Numbered from the stretch's first letter, positions 18,020 to 28,186 are shown. The stretch is DNA of 64,000 nt from Candidatus Opimibacter skivensis (GCA_016722045.1 JADKGY010000029.1:558001-622000), one strand, 5' to 3'. Numbers and translations: made by a program. Notes: generated by a model from the letters alone, not told the origin.

Positions 18020-21000
18020 TCAGGGAGCGATATCCTGTCTGTGATGCGTGACTGAAGTAAGTTCTCCATTCATGATATGTCGAGGCAATTCGATAAAAAA
18101 TGTGGTACCTACCCCTTTCTCAGTTTCAAAATAAATACGACCATCAAAAGACTGAATGATGTCTGAACATATAGCAAGTCCAAGGCCCATGCCTGATGAT
18201 TTTGTTGTGAAATTCGGATAGAATACTTTTTCTTTCATGTGATCATCAATCCCTGATCCGTTATCCTGGATAGAGATCGTGATATGATCATCTGTAGAAA
18301 CAAGTTTAATATAGATCAGTCCGCGTCTCGATTTTGGAATGGCCTGGATGGCATTCTTCACTATGTTATTCAATACACGAATGATCTGACTTTTATCTGC
18401 AAATACAAAAAGGTCGTTTATAGGTACCTGCAGTTGAATATCCATATCCTCCCTCTTCCGAAAAAGATCATGCACTGAAGCCACGATATCATTGATGACA
18501 AATACTTCATTCATCGCCTGCGGCATTTTCGCATAACTTGAAAATTCGGATGCAATATGTGTCAGGTTATCGATTTGTTCTATCAACGTCTTACTGACTC
18601 TTTTGATCATCCCGGGGAGATTACTTTCTTCCGTCTTTGTCGCCGCATTCTCCAGGTACTGAATACTCAATTTCATAGGTGTCAATGGATTCTTTATTTC
18701 ATGTGCTACCTGTTTGGCCATCTCTCTCCAGGCTGTATCACGTTCTGTCTGCGCCAGCATCAACGCACTTTCATCCAGCTTCGTCACCATTCCGTTATAA
18801 TCACGGATTAATTCACCTACTTCATCATCAATAGACCATTGAATGGTTTCATTCTTCTTGCCTAATCTGATCTTTTTTAATTTTTCACTCAACTGCGCAA
18901 CAGGCCCTGTAATCGATCTCGCCATCAAAACAGCCATGCATATTGCAATCAGGAAAATAAAAACATAGGCATTTAAAAGTGTCATAAAAAACGCTGTTCC
19001 GGGATCTCCGTTTTCACCACCGGATGGAAATAATTCAGTCAGTTCAATATATCCCGATTGTCCATTCCCTTTATGAATTGAAACATAACCGACATCTCCG
19101 AAACGACTGATCCCATCCTCATCAAGATGAGTCCCGGATAAATAATAATCTCTTGAACCCGCATCCAGAATCATTTTCGGAAGAAAAGCCAGTTTGAAAG
19201 GGATATTGTTTACGCTGTTTCCTTTATCATCTGGTTGATGGATAAGATTCCCCTGAGGATCATAAAGTTGATTGGATGCACTATTTGTAAATGCGATTTT
19301 GGCAACCTGACTCATATCTTTCCGCCATGTTGTGGCTTCGGATGTTATAGTTTGACGTATTGATCCGGCTATCGTCCTCAATCGCTCATCATATCTTCTG
19401 ATCTCATCTGCACGACTATTGGATCTAATATAGTATACTGTCAGAAGTCCAACAATGATAAATGTGAGGATGATAATAAACACAATTGCAATCTGAATTT
19501 TATTTCGCAATGATGGCCTTGGTGATATAGTCAATTCCATATTCTGTGGCAAAAATTCAAACCATGCATTCAATCCGGCAAGAATAAAAAGTAAAAAACT
19601 AAAGACAGTAAATATCAAAGAGAATAAAGAAACGACCTGGTTGAGTCCTTCCACTTTTTTACCTATCATGATGACATTGTCATTATCATCAAGCTTTGCT
19701 ACATCTGTTCTGTCATCACTGGTTGTAATTTCACAAAAAACACCTCTGGTCATTTTGGCCGGTTTCGAAAACACCAGGGCATAGTCGTACCGTTGATTAA
19801 ATACCAGCTGACCATCATGATAGAATGCGAGGCTGTATTTACTCGGCAAATGCGGAAGCCATTCAATAAGGTCTTCTTCAAAATTGTCTGTTTGCCCATA
19901 TCCATCAGGCGCATCTTGTATAAGTTCTGTTCGGGTTATTTTTTCAAAATCCTTTTGATACTTATACAACACCAATGCTGTCATGGAAGAGATGGTCACC
20001 AGCCAACTGAGAACCCAGATGACCGATTTATTCCCTTGTTCAATATATAAATCGAGCAAAGTCATCAGGATAAACACACCAAGATAAAATCCTACGTCTG
20101 GTATATCTATATTAATAAGGTGTATAAGCGGAAGACTAAGCACGCCTGCAAAAAGAAGTGCGATCATACGCTCATAAAAATTAGTCGTATAAAATATTGC
20201 CCTGTTGACGATTTGAAATGAAAACGTAAATACCCCCATGATGATGAGGCCACAGGCAACGATGGACAGGAAATGATGGATGTCAAATAAAGAAATTTCA
20301 CCCAGATCCAATCTGAAATTACTCTGGCCTACTACCTGGCGAAGTATCCATGCCGTAAGACCGCACATCATGATGACCACCAGGTAATGGCTCATCGTCA
20401 TCAATCGATCAGCCCATCTTTTATTTGATGCAGGAATAGTCGATGTGGTTAAGAGGAGATCACGGCTATAGATTTTACTGCCTAACGTACATAGCCAAAG
20501 AAAAATAGAGCTGTCCAGTAGAAGATCAGTTGTCGAATAGGGAAATGATATATCCTGGATGATCGGAATTAATAATGAAATCTGATCAAAAAAATCATGA
20601 TACGGCAGAAACAATGTAGCCATTCTTACTCCAAGCACTCCCACCATCTGGAGAAGAATCTTATTGACGTGAGAAATTTTTTGGTCCGACATTTTCTGAA
20701 TCCAACTTATCCATGCCATACAAATGGACCAAACAGCAATAAGACAAAAAATAAAAATCAAACATTGAAGAAAAAACGAATATTCTTTTGTCAATAATTG
20801 GACATGAGCTATAGGTGATCCATCAATGCTCCGTATTAGAGTCGCATTGTCAGGAGACGGATAGCCGAATTTATAGGGCGTTACACTTATACTGTACGCC
20901 TGTTCCTGTTCAGGAATAATTGGAATCTTAAAATAGACTTCAAGCAAATCCTGGTGATCAGCTATTTCAACATGCTTGATATAAAAATCCTGTCTATGAT

Positions 21001-21379
21001 CACGGAAGACTCCCGGAATATTTTCAAACTCCTTATGAGATGGATCAATTATTGACCCGGGCTTAGACCAGAAAATTAAACTGTCCTTATGATAGATATA
21101 GATCGTATATGGCTGCTGACTTAGCTTTTCGATTTGACTGACAAGGTCATTGGACAACAATTTTCCAGAACTCTGGACCGATCGGATTTGATTGATCCAG
21201 TCTCCATTTTTGGTATCATTCAATGAAGCAACTTCAAGATCATGTATATTTTGCTCAAGCTGCAGTGCGAAGTGGGCTTTATCATAGGACAATTGATCAA
21301 AACCAACCACTCCGGCCAGACTCACCAGGCAAAATAAAGTGATGCCAACGTACAGGTATACTTTGTCCCTTATCCGCAT
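18020..21379 (-). CDS. Large membrane sensor histidine kinase, NtrY-like
   Basis: This 1119-residue kinase has about a dozen hydrophobic segments in two groups (one at the N-terminus, several from about 200 to 460, more near 585, 650 and 805) and two large extracytoplasmic regions, about 30-195 and 665-800. Next come a HAMP domain (SITGPVAQLSEKLKKI), a HisKA domain with the phosphoacceptor H893 (QVAHEIKNPLTPMKLS), and a HATPase domain with N-box NNIVKNAIQAI, G1 DNGSGI and G2 GMGLGLAI. HAMP plus HEIKNPLTP is the pattern of NtrY-type kinases that feed NtrC/NtrX regulators. No regulator lies beside it; an NtrC-type protein occurs about 20 kb away at 40978. The signal is unknown. A TATTTTTG box on this strand at 21434-21441 may be its -7 element. 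Confidence 0.9.
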   Translation of the reverse strand: MRIRDKVYLYVGITLFCLVSLAGVVGFDQLSYDKAHFALQLEQNIHDLEVASLNDTKNGDWINQIRSVQSSGKLLSNDLVSQIEKLSQQPYTIYIYHKDSLIFWSKPGSIIDPSHKEFENIPGVFRDHRQDFYIKHVEIADHQDLLEVYFKIPIIPEQEQAYSISVTPYKFGYPSPDNATLIRSIDGSPIAHVQLLTKEYSFFLQCLIFIFCLIAVWSICMAWISWIQKMSDQKISHVNKILLQMVGVLGVRMATLFLPYHDFFDQISLLIPIIQDISFPYSTTDLLLDSSIFLWLCTLGSKIYSRDLLLTTSTIPASNKRWADRLMTMSHYLVVIMMCGLTAWILRQVVGQSNFRLDLGEISLFDIHHFLSIVACGLIIMGVFTFSFQIVNRAIFYTTNFYERMIALLFAGVLSLPLIHLINIDIPDVGFYLGVFILMTLLDLYIEQGNKSVIWVLSWLVTISSMTALVLYKYQKDFEKITRTELIQDAPDGYGQTDNFEEDLIEWLPHLPSKYSLAFYHDGQLVFNQRYDYALVFSKPAKMTRGVFCEITTSDDRTDVAKLDDNDNVIMIGKKVEGLNQVVSLFSLIFTVFSFLLFILAGLNAWFEFLPQNMELTISPRPSLRNKIQIAIVFIIILTFIIVGLLTVYYIRSNSRADEIRRYDERLRTIAGSIRQTITSEATTWRKDMSQVAKIAFTNSASNQLYDPQGNLIHQPDDKGNSVNNIPFKLAFLPKMILDAGSRDYYLSGTHLDEDGISRFGDVGYVSIHKGNGQSGYIELTELFPSGGENGDPGTAFFMTLLNAYVFIFLIAICMAVLMARSITGPVAQLSEKLKKIRLGKKNETIQWSIDDEVGELIRDYNGMVTKLDESALMLAQTERDTAWREMAKQVAHEIKNPLTPMKLSIQYLENAATKTEESNLPGMIKRVSKTLIEQIDNLTHIASEFSSYAKMPQAMNEVFVINDIVASVHDLFRKREDMDIQLQVPINDLFVFADKSQIIRVLNNIVKNAIQAIPKSRRGLIYIKLVSTDDHITISIQDNGSGIDDHMKEKVFYPNFTTKSSGMGLGLAICSDIIQSFDGRIYFETEKGVGTTFFIELPRHIMNGELTSVTHHRQDIAP

Positions 21380-21517
21380 ATATCACATAAAGATAATATA
21401 TAATAAGTAATTTATTATCTATCACTAGGTTACCAAAAATAAGGTGCCGGATCTAGGGAATATTCAGATTTTGGGTAAGACAGAGAACGAATGGCCTGAG
21501 ATAGCCGTTATGTTGGG

Positions 21518-21924
21518 GCATCTGTGATGGATCTATCGCTCTCAATTCATTGAGGGAGGAAAGTCCGGACAGCGTAGAGTACCGCACCATCTAACAGATG
21601 GGCTTTGCTTTCAGCAGGGACAGACAGTGTCACAGAAACTATACCGTCTCGCCGAAGGGTGGGATAAGGGTGAAAACGTGCGGTAAGAGCGCACGCATGG
21701 TCAGGGTAACCGGTCATGGGATAAACCTTGCGGGCTGAAATGCCATGTACACTCCAATCTCGTCAGGCATTCGTGCATGATAAGCCCGGCTGCTCGCCGG
21801 CGTGTACCAACAGTTGGAGGGGGTAGGCAGATAGAGCTATAGTAGCAATGCTATGGCCCAGATAAATGATAGGTGTTCCTGATTCATTAGGAATGACAGA
21901 ATCCGGCTTATACATCACAGATGC
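21518..21924 (+). ncRNA. rnpB: RNase P RNA, bacterial type A
   Basis: The catalytic RNA that trims the 5' ends of tRNA precursors. The conserved core is present: GAGGAAAGTCC-type sequence near 21555, ACAGAAACTATACCG near 21634, and ACAGAATCCGGCTTATA near 21897. The ends are set by helix P1, a perfect 12-bp pairing of 21518-21529 (GCATCTGTGATG) with 21913-21924 (CATCACAGATGC). About 407 bases long. It stands alone between two leftward genes. A CTTTT run follows P1 and may help termination. I see no convincing promoter boxes upstream. Confidence 0.95.
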
Positions 21925-21950
21925 ACTTTTCGATGTTCACACCCCACTAC

Positions 21951-23279
21951 TTATTTTGCTTTTGTCAACTTCTTCTGCAATTCTTCAAGTGAAATTCCCT
22001 TCGTCTCGGGCATGATGAATATGACAAAAAGCAATTGCAAAACCATCATACCTGCAAAGAATGCGAATATCGGTCCTCCTGTAAATCTATTGAGCAGATA
22101 AGGCATCAGTAATGTAATTATCGCTGCAAATATCCAATGCGTCGATGTTCCCAATGATTGCCCAGAAGCACGAATATGATTCGGGAAAACTTCAGATATA
22201 TATACCCAGATAACAGCACCCTGACCTATCGCGTGTGAAGCAATAAAAAGAAATAAAAAGAGCGGAACTTTGATACCATTGAAATCCTGATGGTAAAAAA
22301 CCCATGAAATCATGGCCAATGATATTATGTATCCTAATGAGCCTATCAGCATTAATTTTTTTCTCCCGGCTCTGTCGATCAGATACATACCCAGCATCGT
22401 GAATACCAGGTTGGTAATCCCAATCCCGGCACTCGATAATAGTGCCCCTCCAGCTCCCAGACCAGTTTTCTCCAATATCCTCGGCGCATAATAAATGATA
22501 AAATTTATACCCGAAAGTTGGTTGAAAAATGCAATTAGAAATGCCAGCATAATGGACTTATTATACCTCCCTGTAAATAATTTACCCTGTCCACTTTCGG
22601 ATCCAGACTGATGAATGGCATCTAATTCAGGCTGAGTATCAAGACCGGGATTTAATTGTTCCAGAATTCGTTTTGCATTCGCATCATCTTTCTTTCGGAG
22701 GACAAGCCATCTTGGACTCTCGGGCACTGTCAGGACCAGAAGTGTATAGATAATTGATGGTATGGTGACTACACCCAACATCCACCTCCATGCATCTGTC
22801 CCTATATCCCTTAAAAAATAATTAGACACATACGCAATCAATATTCCAAAGACGATATTGAATTGATATAAAGCAACTAATCGTCCTCTCCTGGCTGCAG
22901 GCGCAATTTCAGAAATATACGTTGGCGCAGCTACAGAAGATGCTCCTACCCCTATGCCACCTATAAACCTGAATACAGAAAATGAAATAGGGTCCCATGC
23001 AAGTGCTGAACCAAATGCAGAAATAATATAGAGCACACCGATCCAGATAAGTGTTTTTTTTCTGCCAATTCGCTCGCATGGAATTCCACCAAACATGGCC
23101 CCTATCACAGTACCCCACAATGCCATTGACATGATAAAGAACCCATGCGCAAAATCACTCAGGTGCCACAATTGCTGAATCGGCTGGTCCGCACCCGAAA
23201 TGACGGCAGTATCAAATCCAAAAAGAAAACCAGCTATGGCGACTGTAACCGACCAGAAGAATAGTTTATTCTGTAGCAT
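21951..23279 (-). CDS. MFS sugar/H+ symporter (sugar porter family)
   Basis: The 442-residue transporter has twelve predicted membrane segments and the sugar-porter signatures: GFDTAVISGA in helix 1, GRKK between helices 2 and 3, AAPTYISEIAPAARRGRLVALYQ in helices 4-5, PESPRWL, the QLSGINFIIYYAP motif in helix 7, DRAGRKK, and PETKG near the C-terminus. It resembles xylose, arabinose or glucose/H+ symporters; the sugar is not certain. The frame is open up to 23435, but I place the start at the ATG 23277-23279 (MLQNKLFFW). There helix 1 begins at once, and a promoter match lies just upstream (23311-23342). A longer frame would have to be read through the palindrome at 23352-23407. Confidence 0.9.
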   Translation of the reverse strand: MLQNKLFFWSVTVAIAGFLFGFDTAVISGADQPIQQLWHLSDFAHGFFIMSMALWGTVIGAMFGGIPCERIGRKKTLIWIGVLYIISAFGSALAWDPISFSVFRFIGGIGVGASSVAAPTYISEIAPAARRGRLVALYQFNIVFGILIAYVSNYFLRDIGTDAWRWMLGVVTIPSIIYTLLVLTVPESPRWLVLRKKDDANAKRILEQLNPGLDTQPELDAIHQSGSESGQGKLFTGRYNKSIMLAFLIAFFNQLSGINFIIYYAPRILEKTGLGAGGALLSSAGIGITNLVFTMLGMYLIDRAGRKKLMLIGSLGYIISLAMISWVFYHQDFNGIKVPLFLFLFIASHAIGQGAVIWVYISEVFPNHIRASGQSLGTSTHWIFAAIITLLMPYLLNRFTGGPIFAFFAGMMVLQLLFVIFIMPETKGISLEELQKKLTKAK

Positions 23280-23310
23280 TGTGAGGGAGATAAAGAAGGT
23301 GTAATAGATA

Positions 23311-23342
23311 CCAAGATATAAGAAAATAAAAGGAACCCTCAA
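23311..23342 (-). promoter_or_regulatory. Predicted promoter of the sugar symporter gene
   Basis: On the minus strand TTG (23340-23342) and TATCTTGG (23311-23318, one mismatch to TAnnTTTG) are separated by 21 bases. Transcription would begin near 23307, about 25-28 bases before the ATG at 23279. This supports the shorter reading frame. Confidence 0.5.
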
Positions 23343-23351
23343 TTTGAAAAG

Positions 23352-23407
23352 GAATTTATTTGAGAGTACGGACAGGTCGCGACCTGTCCGTACTCTCAAA
23401 TAAATTC
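23352..23407. repeat. Perfect 56-bp palindrome
   Basis: Two 28-base arms are exact reverse complements with no spacer; the centre reads GGTCGCGACC. A flanking G-T position and a further AAA/TTT pair extend it to about 62 bp with one mismatch. It lies between the porV terminator hairpin and the symporter promoter. It is much longer and more regular than any terminator in the window and has no loop. Confidence 0.95.
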
Positions 23408-23420
23408 TTTCATGCGTATA

Positions 23421-23456
23421 AAAAAAGCCGGACAAGATTTAACCCGTCCGGCTTTT
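23421..23456 (-). terminator. Rho-independent terminator after porV
   Basis: Arms AAAAGCCGGAC (23423-23433) and GTCCGGCTTTT (23446-23456) form an 11-bp stem with a 12-base loop. On the minus strand it is followed by a T run (reading TTTTTTATACG), the expected layout for stopping the porU-porV transcript. Confidence 0.9.
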
Positions 23457-23474
23457 AATATTTAATAAGTCTTT

Positions 23475-24656
23475 TTAGTTGGTAGGTGCTGGGACAGCAT
23501 CAGCTGCTTTGTCAAGGTGAAATACCAGCGTGAATCGAAGTGTGTTATCAAGTGGACTACGCTGATTAGATGTAGGAACGAGATATGAAACATTCAATCC
23601 GAATACATTGTATTTTAAACCTAAACCGGCAGTCAAAAATTGTCTGTTACCTTTTGTAGGATGCTCATAATAATATCCGGCTCTGAAGGCAAATTGCTTA
23701 TTGTACCAATATTCAACTCCCATGGAATACATCAGCTCCCGTAGCTCTTCTTTGAATCCTCCTGGTGCATCACCAAATGATCCGAAGACACCTTCAAACA
23801 GTGCTTTCTCACGGTAGTCCGGAAAACCATTTCCATTCTTATCATAATTCGGATTAGTATCAGGAACAGGAGTAGGTACTAGTAATTTGTTCACATCAAC
23901 CGTGAATGTCAATTGATTATAATCATCAAGATCAAGTTCTAAAGCTCCTCCAATGCCAAAATTTCCCGGAAGAAAATCTTTAAAGTCAGATTTTGTATAT
24001 GACACTTTTGAACCAATATTAGTAAAGGCTGTACCTATTCTCAACATACCTGCGTTGATTTTCTTCTGATACGTAAATGAAATATCAACAGCTCCGGCTT
24101 TCGCAGCGACAATATCTATATTGTCTATTTGCTGACCACCGGCCAGATTCGAATAAATAAATTTACCTGTGATGCCTGCAGCAAAATTGTCTGATAATTT
24201 TCTGGCATAAGCTACAGCTACTTCAAATTCGTTAGGCCTCCCTACCCCAAGTGATCCTCCATTGATATCCGTAAATTGCAAATCACCAAGTGCAAAATAC
24301 CTTAATGAAACACCGATTGTCTGAAATTCATCCAGTCTCTTATATCCGGACAGATAAGCCATGTAGACATCCTGCAGCCCTAAAGATCTAAGCCATGGAG
24401 AATAACTTGCAGCCAAACCCATGTCAGAATTAATGAATGCGAGCTTGGAGGCATTGCTATGGATGGAATTGGCATCAGCCGAAGTGGCAATACCTGCATC
24501 TCCCATTGCCGCAGAACGAGCATCAGGGACTATTCTTAGAAAGGGAACAGCTGAAATGATCGTATTTGGACAATCGATAGCATGTGTGAAAGTACATTGG
24601 CTTGTACCTAGATTGGCTAACAGAAGGAAAAGTACAAGGAGTGAGGTAAACTTCAT
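23475..24656 (-). CDS. porV: Type IX secretion outer-membrane protein PorV (LptO)
   Basis: PorV is an outer-membrane beta-barrel that carries type IX cargo from the translocon to the PorU sortase. The 393-residue protein has a signal peptide (MKFTSLLVLFLLLANLGTSQ) and the PorV opening FLRIVPDARSAAMGDAGIATSADANSIHSN. Amphipathic strands follow, ending in LDNTLRFTLVFHLD. A loop with PNYDKNGNGFPDYREKALFEG is typical of the family. I start at the ATG 24654-24656, just before the signal peptide; the frame is open to 24710, within the end of porU. It follows porU by 50 bases and ends at a terminator. Confidence 0.93.
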   Translation of the reverse strand: MKFTSLLVLFLLLANLGTSQCTFTHAIDCPNTIISAVPFLRIVPDARSAAMGDAGIATSADANSIHSNASKLAFINSDMGLAASYSPWLRSLGLQDVYMAYLSGYKRLDEFQTIGVSLRYFALGDLQFTDINGGSLGVGRPNEFEVAVAYARKLSDNFAAGITGKFIYSNLAGGQQIDNIDIVAAKAGAVDISFTYQKKINAGMLRIGTAFTNIGSKVSYTKSDFKDFLPGNFGIGGALELDLDDYNQLTFTVDVNKLLVPTPVPDTNPNYDKNGNGFPDYREKALFEGVFGSFGDAPGGFKEELRELMYSMGVEYWYNKQFAFRAGYYYEHPTKGNRQFLTAGLGLKYNVFGLNVSYLVPTSNQRSPLDNTLRFTLVFHLDKAADAVPAPTN

Positions 24657-24706
24657 GAAAGTGAGTGTTTGATTGAATAATTGAATACAAAGATAATTTA
24701 AAAGGA

Positions 24707-27700
24707 TCAACGGAGAATCACCAGCTTGCCCGCCGTACTTTCTGCGTTTTCCTTTGTCCCATTAACGTTAAATGATACTTTTATTTTATACACATAGATA
24801 CCTTTATCTACCTGATTCTCATTATCATCCGTTCCATCCCAGGTCAGATCGTCTACTCTGTACCCATCAGAGATAAAATCCTTCATTTCCAGGGTTCTTA
24901 CGGGCTGGCCGACTATAGTATAAATATTGAGCCGAATATCCATAGGCACACCAGGTCTATTATGTTCAAACTGAAAGCGGGTAAAATCGTACAATGGATT
25001 AGGATAATTCAGGACATTCTGAAGTATTGCGCCCTTTTCATCTACAACTACAAATTCAATGTAGGCTTCTCCCGGATTATTGGCCAGATCCCATGCGGTC
25101 ACTTTCAGTGTGTGCAGGCCTGGTTTTAGATTGCTCAAAGGATAACGTACGATCCCCTTCGTATAATCATCCAAAGAAGCGACATAAAAATCATTCAGAA
25201 TAAAACTATTCTTATCGTCCCCATCTAATATAGCTTCAAGGTCATGGCCTATTCCGGTTCCTGAGACATTAATCCCAAAATCATCACTCAGCACGACATA
25301 GATAAAAGGATTGACATCAGTCATACCCCCGGACACAAAATGATCATCGTTCATGTAAAGTTTGACCAGAGGTGGCTGGTCATCAGACAAGCCTGCGGTG
25401 GAAACCCCGCCAATAATAAATGATGAAAAATAGCCTCCGGCATCAATGGTGCCATTCTGCGCATAAAAGCTGAACTTCCCGGGTCCGTATGAAAAATCAA
25501 TATCCTTTGGCAAAACAAATTCAATACTCCAGCGACCAGCAGTTACTGTTGCTTTCCCTTTGAATAGTTGCCTGTTCTGTGTATTAAAAGTTCTTACAAA
25601 ACTCACATCAGTCCCTTCCGTATCATTTGCCAGCGTTTTTCTGACCTGTACTTTATCAAAAACAGTGAGTGATAATTCTCCATTAAAATTATTTAATACC
25701 TGGCCCTGATCGTCAAGAATCACACCTGACAGATTAGCTTTTTCAAGCGCACTTAATGTATCCGGCGAACCACTAATTGGATTCCCATCAATTTCAGTAA
25801 CTACAACATGATATTTCGGAATAGCCAGTCTCATTGAGGGATCACCAAGGAGTGTGAATTTTCTGGCATTATTATCCAGAGAATCCACGCCTATATTTTT
25901 TGATCTCGTCAATACCTCCCCGATGCCCGGATATTCCCCTGGACTATCAGGATTGTACAATCGTTCAAGTACTGCCTTTGTAAGTCTTTCATTACTTCCT
26001 GAATACACAGCTCTCACCGTAGTCATAAGAGCAACAGCACCACCCTTCGGATTAGATAATAAATGTTCGCCGGCTGTAGTAAAACTTGGTTCATCGTATC
26101 CTGCAAACGAACACGTAGCTGTTATAAAAACAGGTAGATTATCAAAATTTTCATAGGACTGTGCCTGGTTAATACCAAGTACGCGCTCTTGCGTCCACCC
26201 ATTTTGTCCGCCATGACCCAGATAGGTTACCGTAAGGGCACCTTTTTTCATGTTCAGATCAATAGCTTCATTTACAGCAGGATATCTGTCGCCTCCCGGT
26301 GTAACTTCCTGGGGAAAAGCATCCAGGTAAATCTTATTCATATTTAACTCCGGATGAGCTATGCCGTTTTGATTGGCCAATCCATCTGCCTGGTTGAGAT
26401 GTGTATTACTGTCCTGATCGTCCGCGACCATGACCACTCTTTCTCTCCAGTCATTCAGCGTACTGGGACTTGTATCATAGTGAATGATCTTATCTACAAC
26501 AGCCATAGCTTCTTCAGGTGTGTCAGAAGGTATTCTGCCTATCGCTATATCCACAGCTCCGATGAGCGTCTTTCCTTCCTCACCTTCATTATCATCAAGC
26601 AGTCCGAAATAATCATCTGTGGGAAATGATCGAATCGGATCCAACGATTCCTCTGTCTCAAATGCCGGTATAAAATTATGACGTGGTAATTCGGAAAATC
26701 TACCGAGATAATCATACGTCGCATCTCCCATCAATAATAAATATCTGAATGCAACATCTCTTTTATAAATCATCCTTGCAAAATCACGTATTGCTGAAGG
26801 GTCCCTTGAACCTCCACTGAATTCTTCAAAAACCTGGCTCACGGGAACTGAAATAACTTCAAGATGATCGTCTGTTCTGCGATGTTCGGCTAACTTTTGA
26901 GCTGCAGCCTCATAGCCATCGTAATAGACAATGACCAGATCTGCGGTTTGAATACTGTGCAAATTTTGATTTTTCACATCGGTTTCATAAACAGGATTTG
27001 ATACATCTTTTGAAGGATCAAAAGCAACGAATTGATTCGGTGAGGTTGAGATTTGTGGAAAAGAAAATGAACTCTGCGTCCCATTAGATCCAAATTGCTG
27101 AATGACCGGATTTAAGGGATTTGTAATATCCCAGATCATTCCATTGGAGGGCAGACCTGTAACATTAAATTTAGGGTTGCCAAGAAAAACAGATCTCGGA
27201 TCCTGGATGTAAAGGGGCTTACCTGATGTATACTTATTTTGTTTCCAGGCATTGATTTCAATGTAATCAATCCAAGCCCTGGAATTAATTCCATTGGCAC
27301 CAGGATATTTAATTTTTATTTTACTGATCGCTTCATTAGGCTTGAATACACCCTGCATGATAGCATCATTAGCGAATGAGGCTTCAAAATTTCCAAGTGA
27401 TACTCCACCTACACTTTTGCTAAATTCATGCTGATTAAAATCAATATAAAAAAGCGATGCATTTTCAGCTCTGGCTGCAAATCTCACTTTATAATAAAAT
27501 GTATCTGCAGGGACGATGTCTGTAAGATCAAAATCATTTGAATAATCCACTTCATTGATGACCGCCAATTCATCACCATACCATTCCTGTCCCGATCCCG
27601 GTGGCCTGTAGCGGCCAAGAAGATTTACTTTTTCCTCTTCAAGCCGTTGATAACTCAGAGAAGCATTCGATTCATATTGGCTTTCAGATCCGTTTGATCT

Positions 27701-28186
27701 TGTAGCCATCGGGTTTCTTGCGCCACTATTAATGATGACGTAATAATGATTTAATTCATCATAGATATTTTTATCCATGTGATAAATCCTGTTCGATGGA
27801 TCATATACCCAATGATCCGGGCCCTGAGCATACCATAAAAAATAATCTCCCTGATCAAACTTCCCATCGTCCATGCCAACTCCCATCATCGCAGTTTCTT
27901 CAAGATCATCAATGCGAACAGCACCATTCCATTGCGGAACTCTGCCATCTCCATTTCCAAAAATCGCTATTTGAGTTGGATTTAATGTGCCGGGGTCAAT
28001 TTTTAGTTTGTCCTTAATAAAGGAATAGTCAAGTTTGTAAATCCCTGACCGGGGAACTCCGATTTTATGTATAGTTCCTGAAGAGAGAACGGATGTCTCT
28101 TTAAATTCAGGTCCTGACCTCTGGGCAGAAAGTGTATTGAATTTGATCAATCCAATAAAAAAAACAAGCAAGTAAACTCGAATCAT
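24707..28186 (-). CDS. porU: Type IX secretion sortase PorU (C25 gingipain-like peptidase)
   Basis: PorU removes the C-terminal signal of type IX cargo at the cell surface and attaches the protein to anionic lipopolysaccharide or releases it. The 1159-residue protein has a signal peptide (residues 1-21) and an N-terminal beta region. The C25 peptidase domain (about 420-800) has the catalytic His near 658 (TYLGHGGQNGW) and the catalytic Cys near 692 (TATCSFAGYD). The C-terminus has an FlgD-like beta domain (LTWDGTDDNENQVDKGIYVYKIKV). Both catalytic residues are kept, so it should be active. It forms an operon with porV and is divergent from the PorP-type gene. Confidence 0.94.
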   Translation of the reverse strand: MIRVYLLVFFIGLIKFNTLSAQRSGPEFKETSVLSSGTIHKIGVPRSGIYKLDYSFIKDKLKIDPGTLNPTQIAIFGNGDGRVPQWNGAVRIDDLEETAMMGVGMDDGKFDQGDYFLWYAQGPDHWVYDPSNRIYHMDKNIYDELNHYYVIINSGARNPMATRSNGSESQYESNASLSYQRLEEEKVNLLGRYRPPGSGQEWYGDELAVINEVDYSNDFDLTDIVPADTFYYKVRFAARAENASLFYIDFNQHEFSKSVGGVSLGNFEASFANDAIMQGVFKPNEAISKIKIKYPGANGINSRAWIDYIEINAWKQNKYTSGKPLYIQDPRSVFLGNPKFNVTGLPSNGMIWDITNPLNPVIQQFGSNGTQSSFSFPQISTSPNQFVAFDPSKDVSNPVYETDVKNQNLHSIQTADLVIVYYDGYEAAAQKLAEHRRTDDHLEVISVPVSQVFEEFSGGSRDPSAIRDFARMIYKRDVAFRYLLLMGDATYDYLGRFSELPRHNFIPAFETEESLDPIRSFPTDDYFGLLDDNEGEEGKTLIGAVDIAIGRIPSDTPEEAMAVVDKIIHYDTSPSTLNDWRERVVMVADDQDSNTHLNQADGLANQNGIAHPELNMNKIYLDAFPQEVTPGGDRYPAVNEAIDLNMKKGALTVTYLGHGGQNGWTQERVLGINQAQSYENFDNLPVFITATCSFAGYDEPSFTTAGEHLLSNPKGGAVALMTTVRAVYSGSNERLTKAVLERLYNPDSPGEYPGIGEVLTRSKNIGVDSLDNNARKFTLLGDPSMRLAIPKYHVVVTEIDGNPISGSPDTLSALEKANLSGVILDDQGQVLNNFNGELSLTVFDKVQVRKTLANDTEGTDVSFVRTFNTQNRQLFKGKATVTAGRWSIEFVLPKDIDFSYGPGKFSFYAQNGTIDAGGYFSSFIIGGVSTAGLSDDQPPLVKLYMNDDHFVSGGMTDVNPFIYVVLSDDFGINVSGTGIGHDLEAILDGDDKNSFILNDFYVASLDDYTKGIVRYPLSNLKPGLHTLKVTAWDLANNPGEAYIEFVVVDEKGAILQNVLNYPNPLYDFTRFQFEHNRPGVPMDIRLNIYTIVGQPVRTLEMKDFISDGYRVDDLTWDGTDDNENQVDKGIYVYKIKVSFNVNGTKENAESTAGKLVILR

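Noticed and set aside
23280..23435. N-terminal extension of the sugar symporter through the palindrome
   Set aside because: The extra 52 residues do not resemble the family, include the palindrome, and lie upstream of a promoter match. The ATG at 23279 begins at helix 1.
23352..23456. Reading the palindrome and the nearby hairpin as an insertion sequence or CRISPR fragment
   Set aside because: There is no transposase, no target duplication and no repeated unit with spacers. The second hairpin is a normal terminator of porV.
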